A stretch of DNA of 64,000 bases from Phycisphaeraceae bacterium (GTDB lineage: Bacteria > Planctomycetota > Phycisphaerae > Phycisphaerales > UBA1924). Each line of letters starts with the position of its first letter. The first letter of the stretch is position 1. Of the stretch, positions 1 through 10,100 are shown piece by piece. Both the position numbers and the translations under genes were made by a program. A model generated the notes under the pieces. It did not search any database. It was given only the letters and a program-made list of their open reading frames with translations, and was not told the DNA's origin. The stretch is taken from assembly GCA_019636555.1 (NCBI GenBank), contig JAHBXH010000001.1, forward strand, positions 1,770,928 through 1,834,927, written 5' to 3'.

Positions 1-320
1 CGAACAAAAAAAACCTGCTTCCCGGCGCCACGATCCTGACCGAAACGCCGGACGAGCAAACCCTTCGCGGCATCTGGACCGACGAGCGCGACCGCACCAT
101 TCTCTCGCGTGCCATCTCCCTCCTCCGCGACGAGACCGGCGTGGACGACCGTACCCTCCAGGCTTTCGAACTTGTTGCGCTCCGCGGCGTTCCCGCCCCC
201 GAGGCCGCTTCGCAATCCGGCATGTCCGTGGAGCAGGTCTACGTCGCCAAGAGCCGAATGACGAAAAAGCTCCGCGAGATCGTCCTCCAACTGACCGAAG
301 CGTTCGAGGAGGACGTTTGA
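1..320 (+). CDS. ECF-type RNA polymerase sigma factor, C-terminal part (5' truncated by window)
   Basis: The frame is open from base 3 to the TGA at 318-320. The last ~45 residues have the look of sigma region 4: a short helix (ALRGVPAPEAA), then a recognition helix with SVEQVYVAKSRMTKKLREIV. This would bind the -35 element of target promoters. The stop codon is followed immediately by the GTG of the kinase gene, so the two are almost certainly co-transcribed and translationally coupled. Paired sigma-kinase operons are common in planctomycetes, and the kinase here carries an anti-sigma-like zinc motif. Region 2 lies outside the window, so the ECF subgroup cannot be assigned. Confidence 0.75.
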   Translation, partial: NKKNLLPGATILTETPDEQTLRGIWTDERDRTILSRAISLLRDETGVDDRTLQAFELVALRGVPAPEAASQSGMSVEQVYVAKSRMTKKLREIVLQLTEAFEEDV

Positions 321-3296
321 GTGACTCCGCCTCAACCCAGTTCGTTCCCCTCTTCTGATCCTGCCGTCGATCCTCCGACGCAATCGACCGGCGAATCTTC
401 CGTGATCGGCTCCTGCCCGACCATGGCGGAGATCGAATCGCTCGCCAGCGGCCAGTCGGCCAGCGCCGAGGTCATGCGCCACGTCGGCACCTGCCCCGAG
501 TGCAAAGACCGCCTGCGCGCAGCCAAGGACGACGCGAGTTTTCTCACGCGCGTGCGGCTGCTCGCCGAAGACGGGCTTCCGCCGGCCGGCGCGCCGCGCA
601 TTCCCGGTTACGGCAATCTCAGCGTCATCAGTTCCGGCTCGCAGGGCGTCGTCTACAAGGCCGTCCAGGAATCCACTTCGCGGACCGTTGCGATCAAGGT
701 CACGATCGCCGGAGACACGGCTTCGGCCCGTCAGCGCGCCCGGGGTGAACGCGAAGCCGAAATCTCCGCCCGCCTCCGTCACCCCAACATTGTCACAGTC
801 TTCGAATCACGCAAGCTCGGCGACGGACGCATCGCCGTCGTCATGGAGTTCATCAACGGCGTTCCGATCGACCGTTGGTATCCGCGCGGCCTGAACGACG
901 AAGCCCGGCGCCGCAATCTCCTCCGCGTCTTTGTCGAAGTCTGCAATGCCATCCATCACGCCCACCTCAACGGCGTCATCCACCGCGATATCAAGCCCGA
1001 CAACGTCCTCGTCACTCCGGACGCCCGCCCCGTCGTGCTCGATTTCGGCATCGCCAAAGCCGGCGGCATCCGCACGACCCTCACCGGCGAATTCGCCGGC
1101 ACGCCCGCCTACGCCTCGCCCGAGCAGGTCTCCGGCAAGTCCGATGTGGTCGACGCCCTCACCGACATCTATTCGCTTGGCGTCGTGCTCTACCGGCTCC
1201 TTTGCGGGCGCATGCCCTACAACATCGAGGGTTCGATCTTCGACATCGCCAAGACCATCGGCACGGTCGAGCCCGTGCCGATGCGATTCCACGATATCTC
1301 GATCTCCGCCGATCTCGAGGCGATCGTCCGCCGCGCGATGCGCAAGGATAAGACCCTCCGCTACCAATCCGCCGCGGCGCTCGCCCGCGACATCGAAAAC
1401 TATCTCGACGGCGCGCCCGTCGATGCCCGCAGCGGCTCTGGCTGGTACGTGCTCCAGAAGGCCATCTCGCTCAACAAGAAGCGGCTTTTTCTCGCCGCCG
1501 CCGCCGTCGTGCTCGTTGTCGGCGCGGGCGCCGCGGTCGCGATCAGCATCGCCAACGCCACGCGCTCCGCACAGTCCGCAGAGTTTCAGCGCGAGCGAGC
1601 CCAAGGCGAGAGTATCCGCGCCCGCGCCGTCGCCGAGCTTCTGCGCGAAGCGCTCCCCGGTACCGATCCACAAAGGCCAGAAATCGCCGAGGCGGTCGGC
1701 GCCGGACTCAACCGCCTCTATTTCCGCCTCGAAACAGGCGAGTTCAATGCCGATCCCGAAATGGATCAGGCGCTTCGGCGCATGTGGAGCGGCGTTTACA
1801 CCGGTCTCGCCAACGGCAAACCCATCTCGCAGATCGAATACTCCGAGGTCGCTCTCCGCAACGGTCTGATGAGTCTGCGTGAGCAATACGGTGAAGAGCA
1901 CGCCGAGATCGCCGCCACGATGCACGATCTCGCCAGCGTCCTCCTCGTCCGAGATCGCATGGGCGAGGCCGAGGTCTACTGCCGTGCGGCGCTCCAGATG
2001 CGCGAAAAGCTTCTCGGGGCTTCGAGCATCGAAACCGCCGAATCGCGCACGCTCCTCGCTCGCATCCACGCCAACCTGGTCAAGCCCGACGACGCCATGC
2101 GCGAAGCCGCCGCGGCACTCGCCGTCCTCAAGAAATTCCCGGAGGAGCGCGTCGATCTGCAGATCGCCACCCTTTCGGCTCTGCAGGCGCAGCTCTACAT
2201 GAAGGTCGCCAAGTATCGCGACGCCGAGCCCAAGATCCGCGATGCGCTCGTTCGTCGGCTTCGGAGGCTACCTCCGGATGACTCGGATCTCCTGAGCGCG
2301 CTCTCGGCCGCGGCCGACTTCATCGCCGCTTGCTCCGACTGCCAGTTCACGGTTGACATGCAAAAGGCCTGGGGGACAAGCGATGTCCCGCTCGTCACCG
2401 CCATCCGCCGCGATATCCCGATCCTCGCATCACCAGACCGCGGAACCTACTACCGCCCCGTCGACATCGGGCGAACGCAGGCCCTCGAGCGCATCGTCCG
2501 CCTGCAGGGCGAAATGCTCGGCGAAGACAGCCCCGCGCTGGTGCGGACGCTCGTTTCGCAATATCGCGCTGCCCAGAGCGAGAACCGGATCGATGTCCGC
2601 TGGTCGGCGGCGCTCCGCGCCGCCGAAATCCTCTCAAAGAAGTTCGGCCCTAACGACAACTCCGTCCTCGTTTGCATCGAGGAAGCTTCAGTGAATCTCG
2701 CCTTCGGCGGACGCGCCGAGCAGGCCGTCGGTTTGCAGCAGCGAGCGCTCGACATCTGGATGTCGCGCCCCGAAAAATCGCGCGACAACCTGCTCGCGGC
2801 AAACTGCCGTCGCCGCCTCGGGTGGTACATGATCGCCGCCGGTCAGTTCACGGAGGCGCTCCCGATCCTGCAAACGGCGCAGAAAGAATTCGAAAAGGAA
2901 GTCGGCGGCAGGCACTACGTCGTCGCACTCGCGCGTTCGCACCAGGCGATCTGCTACGCCGAGCAGGGAAACTTTCAAGAGGCGGAAGACAACTCCCGCT
3001 TCGCGATCGAGATCCTTGCGCTCTGGCCCGCGACCCCCGTCGATACAGCCTCGCACATCCGCTTTTCCCGCGGCCACGTGCTCACCAGGCTCGGCCGCTA
3101 CGAAGAAGCGCACAGCATGCTGTTGCAGGCGTGGGAGGGCTCGTACCGGCAGGACCGCATCGTCTCTCCATGGCGCAAGATGCTGACCGACGACATGATC
3201 ACCAGCCTGAAGGCAATGGGAGATGAAGCCAACCTCCATGCATGGGAAGCCGTCGCCCAGCGCGAGGGAGAAGCGAACACCAAAGGGATGAGGTAG
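321..3296 (+). CDS. Membrane Ser/Thr protein kinase with N-terminal anti-sigma-like zinc motif and C-terminal TPR region
   Basis: 991 aa from a GTG that abuts the sigma-factor stop. Order: a putative zinc motif H54-x3-C58-x2-C61 of the kind found in anti-sigma (ZAS) domains; a Hanks-type kinase domain about 93-370 with Gly-rich loop (SSGSQGVV), Lys126, HRD 221-223 followed by KPDN, DFG at 241 and an APE-like SPEQ; one membrane span about 388-412; then about 570 residues of helical tetratricopeptide-like repeats outside the membrane. All catalytic residues are present, so it should phosphorylate Ser/Thr. Inference: the exterior repeats sense something, and the zinc motif and kinase act on the sigma factor encoded just upstream. 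The zinc motif is short and its function is not proven. Confidence 0.9.
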   Translation: MTPPQPSSFPSSDPAVDPPTQSTGESSVIGSCPTMAEIESLASGQSASAEVMRHVGTCPECKDRLRAAKDDASFLTRVRLLAEDGLPPAGAPRIPGYGNLSVISSGSQGVVYKAVQESTSRTVAIKVTIAGDTASARQRARGEREAEISARLRHPNIVTVFESRKLGDGRIAVVMEFINGVPIDRWYPRGLNDEARRRNLLRVFVEVCNAIHHAHLNGVIHRDIKPDNVLVTPDARPVVLDFGIAKAGGIRTTLTGEFAGTPAYASPEQVSGKSDVVDALTDIYSLGVVLYRLLCGRMPYNIEGSIFDIAKTIGTVEPVPMRFHDISISADLEAIVRRAMRKDKTLRYQSAAALARDIENYLDGAPVDARSGSGWYVLQKAISLNKKRLFLAAAAVVLVVGAGAAVAISIANATRSAQSAEFQRERAQGESIRARAVAELLREALPGTDPQRPEIAEAVGAGLNRLYFRLETGEFNADPEMDQALRRMWSGVYTGLANGKPISQIEYSEVALRNGLMSLREQYGEEHAEIAATMHDLASVLLVRDRMGEAEVYCRAALQMREKLLGASSIETAESRTLLARIHANLVKPDDAMREAAAALAVLKKFPEERVDLQIATLSALQAQLYMKVAKYRDAEPKIRDALVRRLRRLPPDDSDLLSALSAAADFIAACSDCQFTVDMQKAWGTSDVPLVTAIRRDIPILASPDRGTYYRPVDIGRTQALERIVRLQGEMLGEDSPALVRTLVSQYRAAQSENRIDVRWSAALRAAEILSKKFGPNDNSVLVCIEEASVNLAFGGRAEQAVGLQQRALDIWMSRPEKSRDNLLAANCRRRLGWYMIAAGQFTEALPILQTAQKEFEKEVGGRHYVVALARSHQAICYAEQGNFQEAEDNSRFAIEILALWPATPVDTASHIRFSRGHVLTRLGRYEEAHSMLLQAWEGSYRQDRIVSPWRKMLTDDMITSLKAMGDEANLHAWEAVAQREGEANTKGMR

Positions 3297-3668
3297 TGGC
3301 AGAGCGACCTGCAAGCGCAGCGATTTCCTGACTTTCGAAGCGCGAACCCCTGGGATCTTGCACACCTCGCTTCAAGAACAAGCGCCACTCGAAGGCGCGG
3401 GGCGCTCCTCGCCGTGAAGGGCGTGGATGCATCACCGGATCCGTGAATTCGCGTTGCGAGGCGAGTTCGAACTCCGGCAAACTTGGGTTCGATCCGAATT
3501 GTTTCGCGCGGCAATGAATGCGCTCACCCGAGTCCCATACGACCCGGCCCCGAAAAAACCGAGGTGGGGGCTTGGTCAATGTGTTTGCGTACAGTAAGGT
3601 TGTCGGGGGGCAGCGCCTGCCCATTCCGGGGCCCGCTCCCGGCCCGGTTGGGGAACGGAGAACATCGC
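3297..3668. other. Intergenic stretch without recognisable gene
   Basis: 372 bases between the kinase gene and the response-regulator gene. Open frames here only continue antisense from the neighbouring genes. A GGGGAACGGAG ribosome-binding sequence sits at its right end just upstream of the response-regulator ATG. I see no convincing terminator hairpin with a T-tract. Confidence 0.5.
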
Positions 3669-4343
3669 ATGCGAGTGTTGGTCATTGAAGACAACCCGAA
3701 AATGGCCCGTGGCATTTGCACGGGTCTCGACGAAGCGGGCTTCGCGACCGAAGTCTCGCACAGCGGTGCCGAGGGCGAGGACCTCGCTGCGGGCGAACCG
3801 TTCGACGCCATCGTTCTCGATCTCATGCTTCCGGACCGCGACGGCGTCGATGTCTGCCGTAATCTCCGGCGCAGAAAAATCGCGACGCCCATTCTGATGC
3901 TCACCGCGCTCTCGGCCACAGAGGACAAGGTTCAGGGGCTGGACTCCGGAGCCGACGATTACCTCACCAAGCCCTTCAAATTTGAAGAGCTTGTGGCCCG
4001 CTTGCGCGCACTTCTCCGGCGCGGCCAGGCGACCGAGGGCAAGATTCTGCGCTGCGACGACCTCGAACTCGATTTGTATTCCCGGCGGGCCACGCGCGCG
4101 GGCGAAACGTGGGACTTGCCCTCGCGTGAGTTCACGCTGCTCGAATACCTGATGCGGAATCAGAACCGCGTGCTCAGCCGCGTCCAGATCGGCGAGCACG
4201 TTTGGGAATTGAATTTCGAGCCCACCAGCAACGTGATTGATGTCTACATCTCGACGCTGCGCAAGAAGATCGATCGTCCCGGCCTCAAGCCGTTGATTCA
4301 CACGATCAAGAACGCCGGCTATCGCTTCGGAATCATGGATTAG
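3669..4343 (+). CDS. OmpR/PhoB-family response regulator
   Basis: 224 aa. The receiver domain has the acidic pocket E7-D8, phospho-acceptor Asp51 in LDLMLPD, and the LTKPFK lysine near residue 101. A winged-helix DNA-binding domain fills about 125-222 (LPSREFTLLEYLM, ending in IHTIKNAGYRFG). An upstream in-frame extension to 3483 exists, but the ATG at 3669 starts exactly at the receiver beta-strand and has GGGGAACGGAG about 8 nt upstream. The sensor kinase gene begins 4 nt after its stop, so the two form a two-component operon. The wing resembles the CopR/CusR/QseB branch, but the stimulus cannot be told from sequence. Confidence 0.93.
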   Translation: MRVLVIEDNPKMARGICTGLDEAGFATEVSHSGAEGEDLAAGEPFDAIVLDLMLPDRDGVDVCRNLRRRKIATPILMLTALSATEDKVQGLDSGADDYLTKPFKFEELVARLRALLRRGQATEGKILRCDDLELDLYSRRATRAGETWDLPSREFTLLEYLMRNQNRVLSRVQIGEHVWELNFEPTSNVIDVYISTLRKKIDRPGLKPLIHTIKNAGYRFGIMD

Positions 4344-4347
4344 ATCC

Positions 4348-5871
4348 ATGACGCGGTCCCGCATCGACCTTGTCCGTCCAGCGCAGAACATGCGGCAGCT
4401 CCCTCTCCGGGTGCGGCTCATGCTTTGGATGATGGCGATCTTCCTGATCGTCCAGTTGTCGATCGCGTTCGTATTTCATCTCTACTTCGCAAGGGCGATC
4501 GAAGATTTTTTCTCCGAGCGCGCGATCGAGCGGGTCGACGCTATCGCCGAGTCGCTCCGCCCGGAGATTCCCACCATCACCGACGAGCAGCTCCAGCAGC
4601 TTGTCGCCACGCGGTTTCTCCTGCGCGTCGGAGAGGTCATAAAGATCGACGTCCTCGACGCCGGCGGCGCGCCGGTCGCGACCAACATTGCACCCGCTAC
4701 GAAGCTTGATCCGACGCTCTTTCACCGTGCAGCAAACTCCGACGACCCATTCAGCGTGCGCAGCCGGATACGGCCCGTCGACAATCGCGCGACACCCGAT
4801 CGAGTCTCGATCGCACCAATCACGACTTCGGACGGCCACGAGTACTTCATCGTCCTCACAACCAGCGATTCCAGCGCGTCGCAAATGCAGGAACTGACGA
4901 CACGGATGATCGCCGCGGCGATCCCGATCGGCATTCTTCCGATCGCGCTCAGTGCCTATCTCATCGCGGGATTCGCCGTGCGCCCGCTCGCCGACATCCG
5001 CGATCTGGCTCAGCGTCTGTCGCCCGAATCGATCGATCAGTCGATCGAAAATGCGCCCGCCGCGTCGGAGATATCCGACGTCCGCAAAGAACTCGAGCGA
5101 GCCCGGCAGCGCATCGAAGCCGGCTTCGCGGCACAAGAACGATTCATGTCGAACGTATCGCACGAACTCAAGACGCCCATCGCGGTCGTCCTGACCGGAG
5201 CGCAGGCGCTCAAGACTGAAGATCTTCCCCGAAGCACGAAGGAGTTTCTCCGCGGCATGACGGAGGAACTCGAGAAGCTGGCGCGCGTGGTGGACAACTT
5301 CCTGCTCCTCACCCGCGTGCGCCACAACAAGGGCATCATCCCCGCGCTCGAGTCCTGCGCGCTCCGCGATGTGCTCCTGGATTCGTACGCGGGCTGCTCT
5401 TCGATGGCGACCCTTCACAAAGTTCGCCTGAGTCTGCGCGTGCCCGAAGGCGACGACATCGACGCGACCGTCGAGGGTAACGTCGATCTGCTCCGAATCA
5501 TCTTCGACAACCTGATCCGCAATGCAATCCGCTTCAGCCCGGAAGGCGAGACGGTCGAGGTCGAGGCGGTCGCGAGCCCCGCCCAGATCACCGTGCACGT
5601 GCGGGATTGCGGACCGGGCATCCCTCCCGCGCTGCTCCCAAGACTGTTCGACCGCTTCGCGCAGTCCAAAGACGAGGAGCGGCGTGGACGCGGACACGGC
5701 CTCGGATTGGAGATTGCGCTCGGCATCGCGGAATTGCACCAAGGTTCGATCTCGGTTTCAAACCGTGATCCCAAAGGCTGCGAGTTCGTTGTGGTGTTGC
5801 CGCGACTTCAACCGGGCGACCGGCCGGACCTGCAAAACGGCGCGGCGGCCAATCGCGAAGTCCGCTCTTAG
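4348..5871 (+). CDS. Two-component sensor histidine kinase
   Basis: 507 aa. Two membrane spans (about 28-52 and 188-212) enclose a periplasmic sensor of about 135 residues. A HAMP-like linker follows, then the dimerisation H-box SNVSHELKTP with His272, an N box (DNLIRNAIRFSPEG), G1 (DCGPGIPP) and G2 (RGHGLGLEIA) of the ATPase domain. It should autophosphorylate and pass phosphate to the regulator encoded 4 nt upstream. An internal ATG at 4390 directly precedes the first membrane segment and is an alternative start. The sensor loop resembles no ligand domain that I can name. Confidence 0.92.
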   Translation: MTRSRIDLVRPAQNMRQLPLRVRLMLWMMAIFLIVQLSIAFVFHLYFARAIEDFFSERAIERVDAIAESLRPEIPTITDEQLQQLVATRFLLRVGEVIKIDVLDAGGAPVATNIAPATKLDPTLFHRAANSDDPFSVRSRIRPVDNRATPDRVSIAPITTSDGHEYFIVLTTSDSSASQMQELTTRMIAAAIPIGILPIALSAYLIAGFAVRPLADIRDLAQRLSPESIDQSIENAPAASEISDVRKELERARQRIEAGFAAQERFMSNVSHELKTPIAVVLTGAQALKTEDLPRSTKEFLRGMTEELEKLARVVDNFLLLTRVRHNKGIIPALESCALRDVLLDSYAGCSSMATLHKVRLSLRVPEGDDIDATVEGNVDLLRIIFDNLIRNAIRFSPEGETVEVEAVASPAQITVHVRDCGPGIPPALLPRLFDRFAQSKDEERRGRGHGLGLEIALGIAELHQGSISVSNRDPKGCEFVVVLPRLQPGDRPDLQNGAAANREVRS

Positions 5872-5897
5872 CAGGGCGCTGGGCCCGCGAATCCCGC

Positions 5898-6749
5898 TCA
5901 GGCGGCCACGTCCGCGGATACCAGAGTGACGAGCCCGGTGAACGCCGATTTTGCGGCGGATGAACCCGTATCGACGCGGGCACGAATGCGCAGAGTTCCC
6001 TCGCGACCGCTCGCGGGGGAAACCGGAATCTCGAGTTGGAGCTCTTCGCCGGATGCCGCGGCCTGCTTTGCCGCTGCCTGCAGCCGGGAGCGATCGGGCT
6101 CGCTGAGCAGCTCGGACCACGAATGCGCGGGTTCGACTTCGTCGCTCTGATTCAAGAAGAGCGCCTTCAGCCCGACCTCCCAGTAGATTCGGTTGGTCTC
6201 GATGTCCCAGCTGCACGCGGCGGAGGCCGACGAGTCCAGCGCGCGTCGAATTCTGCGGTCCCGCACCGTGAGCTGACTTGCTCGCTGCTCGAGTTGATTG
6301 CGCTGATCGACGAAGGTCTCATCGCCGTTGCGATGGAGCGGGCGCGAGCCGCCGCGTCCGGCGTCGGGCTTGGCGCGAGGGTCCATCATCAACATTGCGG
6401 GGAACACCCGGGCAACCGCGATCACCGTCGCGATCGAAATGCCTGCGGTCACAACTTTGACGACGAGCAGCAGCCGGAACGCGGGGTAGTACAGCATGGC
6501 CGCCGCGACGAGGCGCGTGATGCCGCACGCGAGCATGAACAGCCAGATCATCCACACCGTGCTGCGATTCGGAAGGCTTTTGCGTCCGAAAAGGAAGATC
6601 ATCAGCAGCGTGCAGAGCACCGCGTAGGTGAAGAAGATCGACATGTCCGCGGCGAAATGGAACCAGCCCGAAGGAGTGGAGAGCGCGCCGCCGTGGACGG
6701 CGGTCGGTGGCTCAGCGGGATCAAAGAGGTGGAGCAGAAAATCGAGCAT
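5898..6749 (-). CDS. Ethylene-receptor-like transmembrane sensor protein without a kinase domain
   Basis: 283 aa. The first 125 residues have the layout of the ETR1/cyanobacterial ethylene-binding domain: SGWFHFAADMS, a first helix, a second helix with FMLACGITRL, then YYPAF and a third helix KVVTAGISIATVI. In ethylene receptors the Cys and His of the C-G-x-T-H motif bind Cu(I). Here Cys75 is kept but the His position is Arg79, so copper or ethylene binding is doubtful. After a short coiled-coil linker (QRNQLEQRASQL) comes a PAS-like domain of about 110 residues, and the protein ends there. It may be a stand-alone sensor that signals through a partner; no partner kinase is adjacent in the same orientation. 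Confidence 0.7.
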   Translation of the reverse strand: MLDFLLHLFDPAEPPTAVHGGALSTPSGWFHFAADMSIFFTYAVLCTLLMIFLFGRKSLPNRSTVWMIWLFMLACGITRLVAAAMLYYPAFRLLLVVKVVTAGISIATVIAVARVFPAMLMMDPRAKPDAGRGGSRPLHRNGDETFVDQRNQLEQRASQLTVRDRRIRRALDSSASAACSWDIETNRIYWEVGLKALFLNQSDEVEPAHSWSELLSEPDRSRLQAAAKQAAASGEELQLEIPVSPASGREGTLRIRARVDTGSSAAKSAFTGLVTLVSADVAA

Positions 6750-6890
6750 CGGTTCGAAAGGAAAAGCACGAGGCGCGGGCTCATCCAGTTTTCATTCGCA
6801 CTTTATCGTGCGGATGACCCCCATCCGGTATCTTTGTATGGTCTTTTCGTCCGCTGTACAAGTCGAATTCCGCTGCAAAAGGTTCGAATC

Positions 6891-7097
6891 ATGGCGGCCG
6901 TTTCGGTGTTGTTTTTCCTGATCGCCGTCGCGTGCGGCGTTTTTGCCTTTGGCAAAGACGGCGGCGATGTGGGATTCCACATCGGATTCATCATCGGCAT
7001 AGTCGGCTTTGTTTCCTTCACTGTTGCGATCCTCGCGAGATGGGCGGCCAAGTCGCTCGACTCGGTACCCGGACAGTTCAAGCGACGCTCGCGCTGA
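6891..7097 (+). CDS. Small two-span membrane protein, unknown function
   Basis: 68 aa starting MAAVSVLFFLIAV and ending QFKRRSR. It has two hydrophobic helices (about 4-20 and 32-50) separated by a short Gly/Asp-rich turn, with a basic cytoplasmic tail. Codon use matches its neighbours. It is not antisense to any recognised gene. I do not recognise the family. A much longer open frame running upstream (from 6036) is antisense to the sensor gene and is not used. Confidence 0.5.
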   Translation: MAAVSVLFFLIAVACGVFAFGKDGGDVGFHIGFIIGIVGFVSFTVAILARWAAKSLDSVPGQFKRRSR

Positions 7098-7196
7098 GTT
7101 TTTCCATAAAATCAGGGCAAAATTGATGACTTCGCTCCTCGGCGAGTCCGACACCCTGAATCGGGCGAGTTCCCGATTTTTCGTCACGCTTGGTGC

Positions 7197-10100
7197 TCAG
7201 GCCATGCTGAGGCTCGGCTCGGGCATTCCGTCCGGCTCGAGCTGCACCGGTTTGTGGGCGCCCGCGAGCAGCGTGTAAATGCACGGCACTACGAACAGCG
7301 TGAACAGCGTGCTGATGGTCATGCCGGTTACCAGAACGATGCCGATGCTGTTTCGCGCTTCCGCGCCGGCTCCGGAGACCAGCACGAGCGGGAAGTGTCC
7401 GAAAACCGTCGCGGCCGACGTCATCAGAATCGGGCGGAGGCGCGTGCCGGCCGCCTGCATCGCCGCCTCGAACTTTGACGCGCCCGATGCTTGGACGTGA
7501 TTCGCGAATTCCACGATCAGGATTCCGTTCTTGGCGACAAGGCCGACCAGCGTGATCAGGCCCACTTGTGAATAAATATTAATCGTGGTGAAGCCCAGGA
7601 ACGTGAAGATCAGCGCACCGGTCAGGGCGAGCGGTACGGATCCGAGCAGCACAATCAGCGGATCGCGGAAACTCCCGAATTGCGCCGCGAGTACGAGGTA
7701 GATGAGGCCGATCGCGAGACCGAGTGTGGACGCCAGCGACGCACCTTCGGTCTTGATCTGGCGGCTCTCGCCCGCGTAATCAAGCGCGTAGCCGGCGGGC
7801 AGAACGTTTTTTGCCGCGGCCTCGAGCGCCGCGAGCGCTTCGGCTTTTGTGACCCCGTTCGCCACGATGCCGTAGATCTTGAAGCTGTTGCGCTGCTGGA
7901 ATCGGGTGAGCTCGCGCGGCGCCGCCGTTGTTTCGAGCGTGACGAACGAAGAGACCGAGACCTGCCCGCCATCCGCGGCGCGCACTTTGAGGTTCAGAAC
8001 CGACTCGGGCGTCATGCGCGCCGAGTCTTCGACCTGCGGAATCACTTTGTAGCTGCGGCCCTCGTGGTTGAATCGATTGGTGTACCCGCCCGAGAGCAGC
8101 ACGGCAAGATCGCGTCCGACAGAAGCGAGATCGAGACCGATGTCGGCAACCTTGTCGCGATCGATCACGATCCGGGTCTGAGGTAGATCCACTTTCAAAT
8201 CGGTATCGGCGTAGAGAAACTTCCCGCTTCCGAATGCGGCTCCGACGAGCATGCCGGCGTACTGCTCCATGTCCTGCGCTTCCTGCGTGCTCGTCACCAT
8301 CAATTCGACATCGAACTGGCCGGCGCCCGGTAGCGGGGGGGGCAGAGCGGGAATGGCGCGGACGCCGCTGATCGCCATGAGCTTGGGAAAAACCTCGTTG
8401 CGCATATCGGTGGTCGATTGGTTTCGTTTGCTCCAGTCAACCGCCTTGATTCCGCCGAACCCGAACGTCGGGGACTGCATGACCTGAAAGAGAAACTCTC
8501 TGTTCTCGAGACTCATGAACGCTTCGCCGACCTGATCGAAGTACTTCAGCGAGTAGTCGAGAGAAGCGTCCGGAGCGGCCTGCACAACCGTGAACACGAT
8601 GCCTTCGTCTTCCGTCGGCGCGAGTTCCGAGCGCGACATCATGTAGAGCGGGTAACCGGCGGCGGTGATGAGGACCGCCGCGATCACGACGGCCCAGCGC
8701 ATCTGCAGCACAAACGCCAGAACCCTGACGTAAACGCGCTGCAACGCATCGAACTGGTGGTTGACGAAGCGCTGGAAACGGCCTTCTCGCGCTCCAGCGG
8801 GAACCATCCACGCGCTCATGACCGGCGAGAGCGTGATGGCGACGATGCCGGAAATCACGACGGCGGCGGCAAGAGTGAACGCGAACTCCCGGAAGAGCAT
8901 GCCGGTCAAGCCGCCTTGGAATCCGATCGGGGCATAAACGGTGGCGAGCGTGATCGTCATCGCCACGACGGGTCCGAAGAGCTCGCGTGCGCCGAGTATC
9001 GCTGCCTGCATCGGAGTCTTGCCCTCGCGGACGTGGCGCTCGACGTTCTCGACGACGACAATCGCATCGTCCACCACAAGACCGACGGCGAGCACAATCG
9101 CGAGAATCGTGAGCAGGTTGAGAGAAAAGCCCATCGCCAGCATGGCAAGACACGCGCCGACGAGAGAGATCGGCATCGCGACCATGGGCACGAGCACCGT
9201 GCGCAGCGACCCCATGAACAGGAAGACCACGAGACCGACGATCAGAATGGTCTCGATGAGGGTGTGGATGATCTCCTTGATCGCATTTTCCATGTAGTAC
9301 GTGCCGTCGTAGGCGAGCGTCATCGTGACGCCGGGCGCGAGTTTGGGCTGCATCTCCGCGAGCTTTTCCTTGAGCGCCTGGGCGACCTCGAGTTCGTTGG
9401 CGCTCGGCAGGGGCCAGACGCTGAACCAGATGGCGGGCTCTCGGTTGAATCCCGCGCGACCGGTGGCTTCTTCGCTTCCGAGCTCGATGCGCGCGATATC
9501 GGCGAGCCGGACGATCGTGCCGTCACGTTCGCGGACGATGAGTTGGCGGAATTCGTCCGCCGTGCGCAGGTCGGTGTCGGTCATCAGGTCGACCTGGACG
9601 TCCTTCCCTTTCGTACGGCCGACCGTCGCCAGAAAATTGTTTCGCACGAGCGCCGTTTGCACCTCACCCGGTGTGATGTCGAGCGCGTCGAGCTTGTCGG
9701 AGTCCAGCCAGATCCGCATCGCCAGCGGCAGCGGGCCCTCGATGCCCACGCGCTGCACCCCAGGCAGCGCCTGAAGCTCGGGCTGCAGTTCCCGCGCCAT
9801 GTAGTCGTTGAGCTGCGGAAGCGACATCAGCTTCGTCGTCATGCTGATGTAGAAGGTGGCGTAGGGCTTGTCGGTCCGCTGGATTTCGATGACGGGTGAT
9901 TCGACGTTGGAAGGGAGTTCGCTGCGCACCTGATTGAGACGCGCGGAGATCTCGGCAAGCGCCGCGTTGCTTGAGTGGTTCAGCCGAAGACGAACGGTGA
10001 CGGTGCTGATGCCTGCGGTGCTCTTCGATTCGATGTAGTCGATGCCGTCGATCGCCGACACGGCCTTCTCGATCGGCGTAGTCACAAAGCCGCGGACCGT

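Noticed and set aside
807..2069. 420-codon open frame antisense to the kinase
   Set aside because: The sense strand has all kinase motifs; the antisense product has no domain and biased composition.
4333..5742. 469-codon open frame antisense to the histidine kinase
   Set aside because: Overlaps a gene with complete H, N, G1 and G2 boxes.
8418..9899. 493-codon open frame on the plus strand
   Set aside because: Lies wholly antisense to the RND pump gene and has a His/Arg/Asp-rich composition typical of a GC-rich shadow frame.
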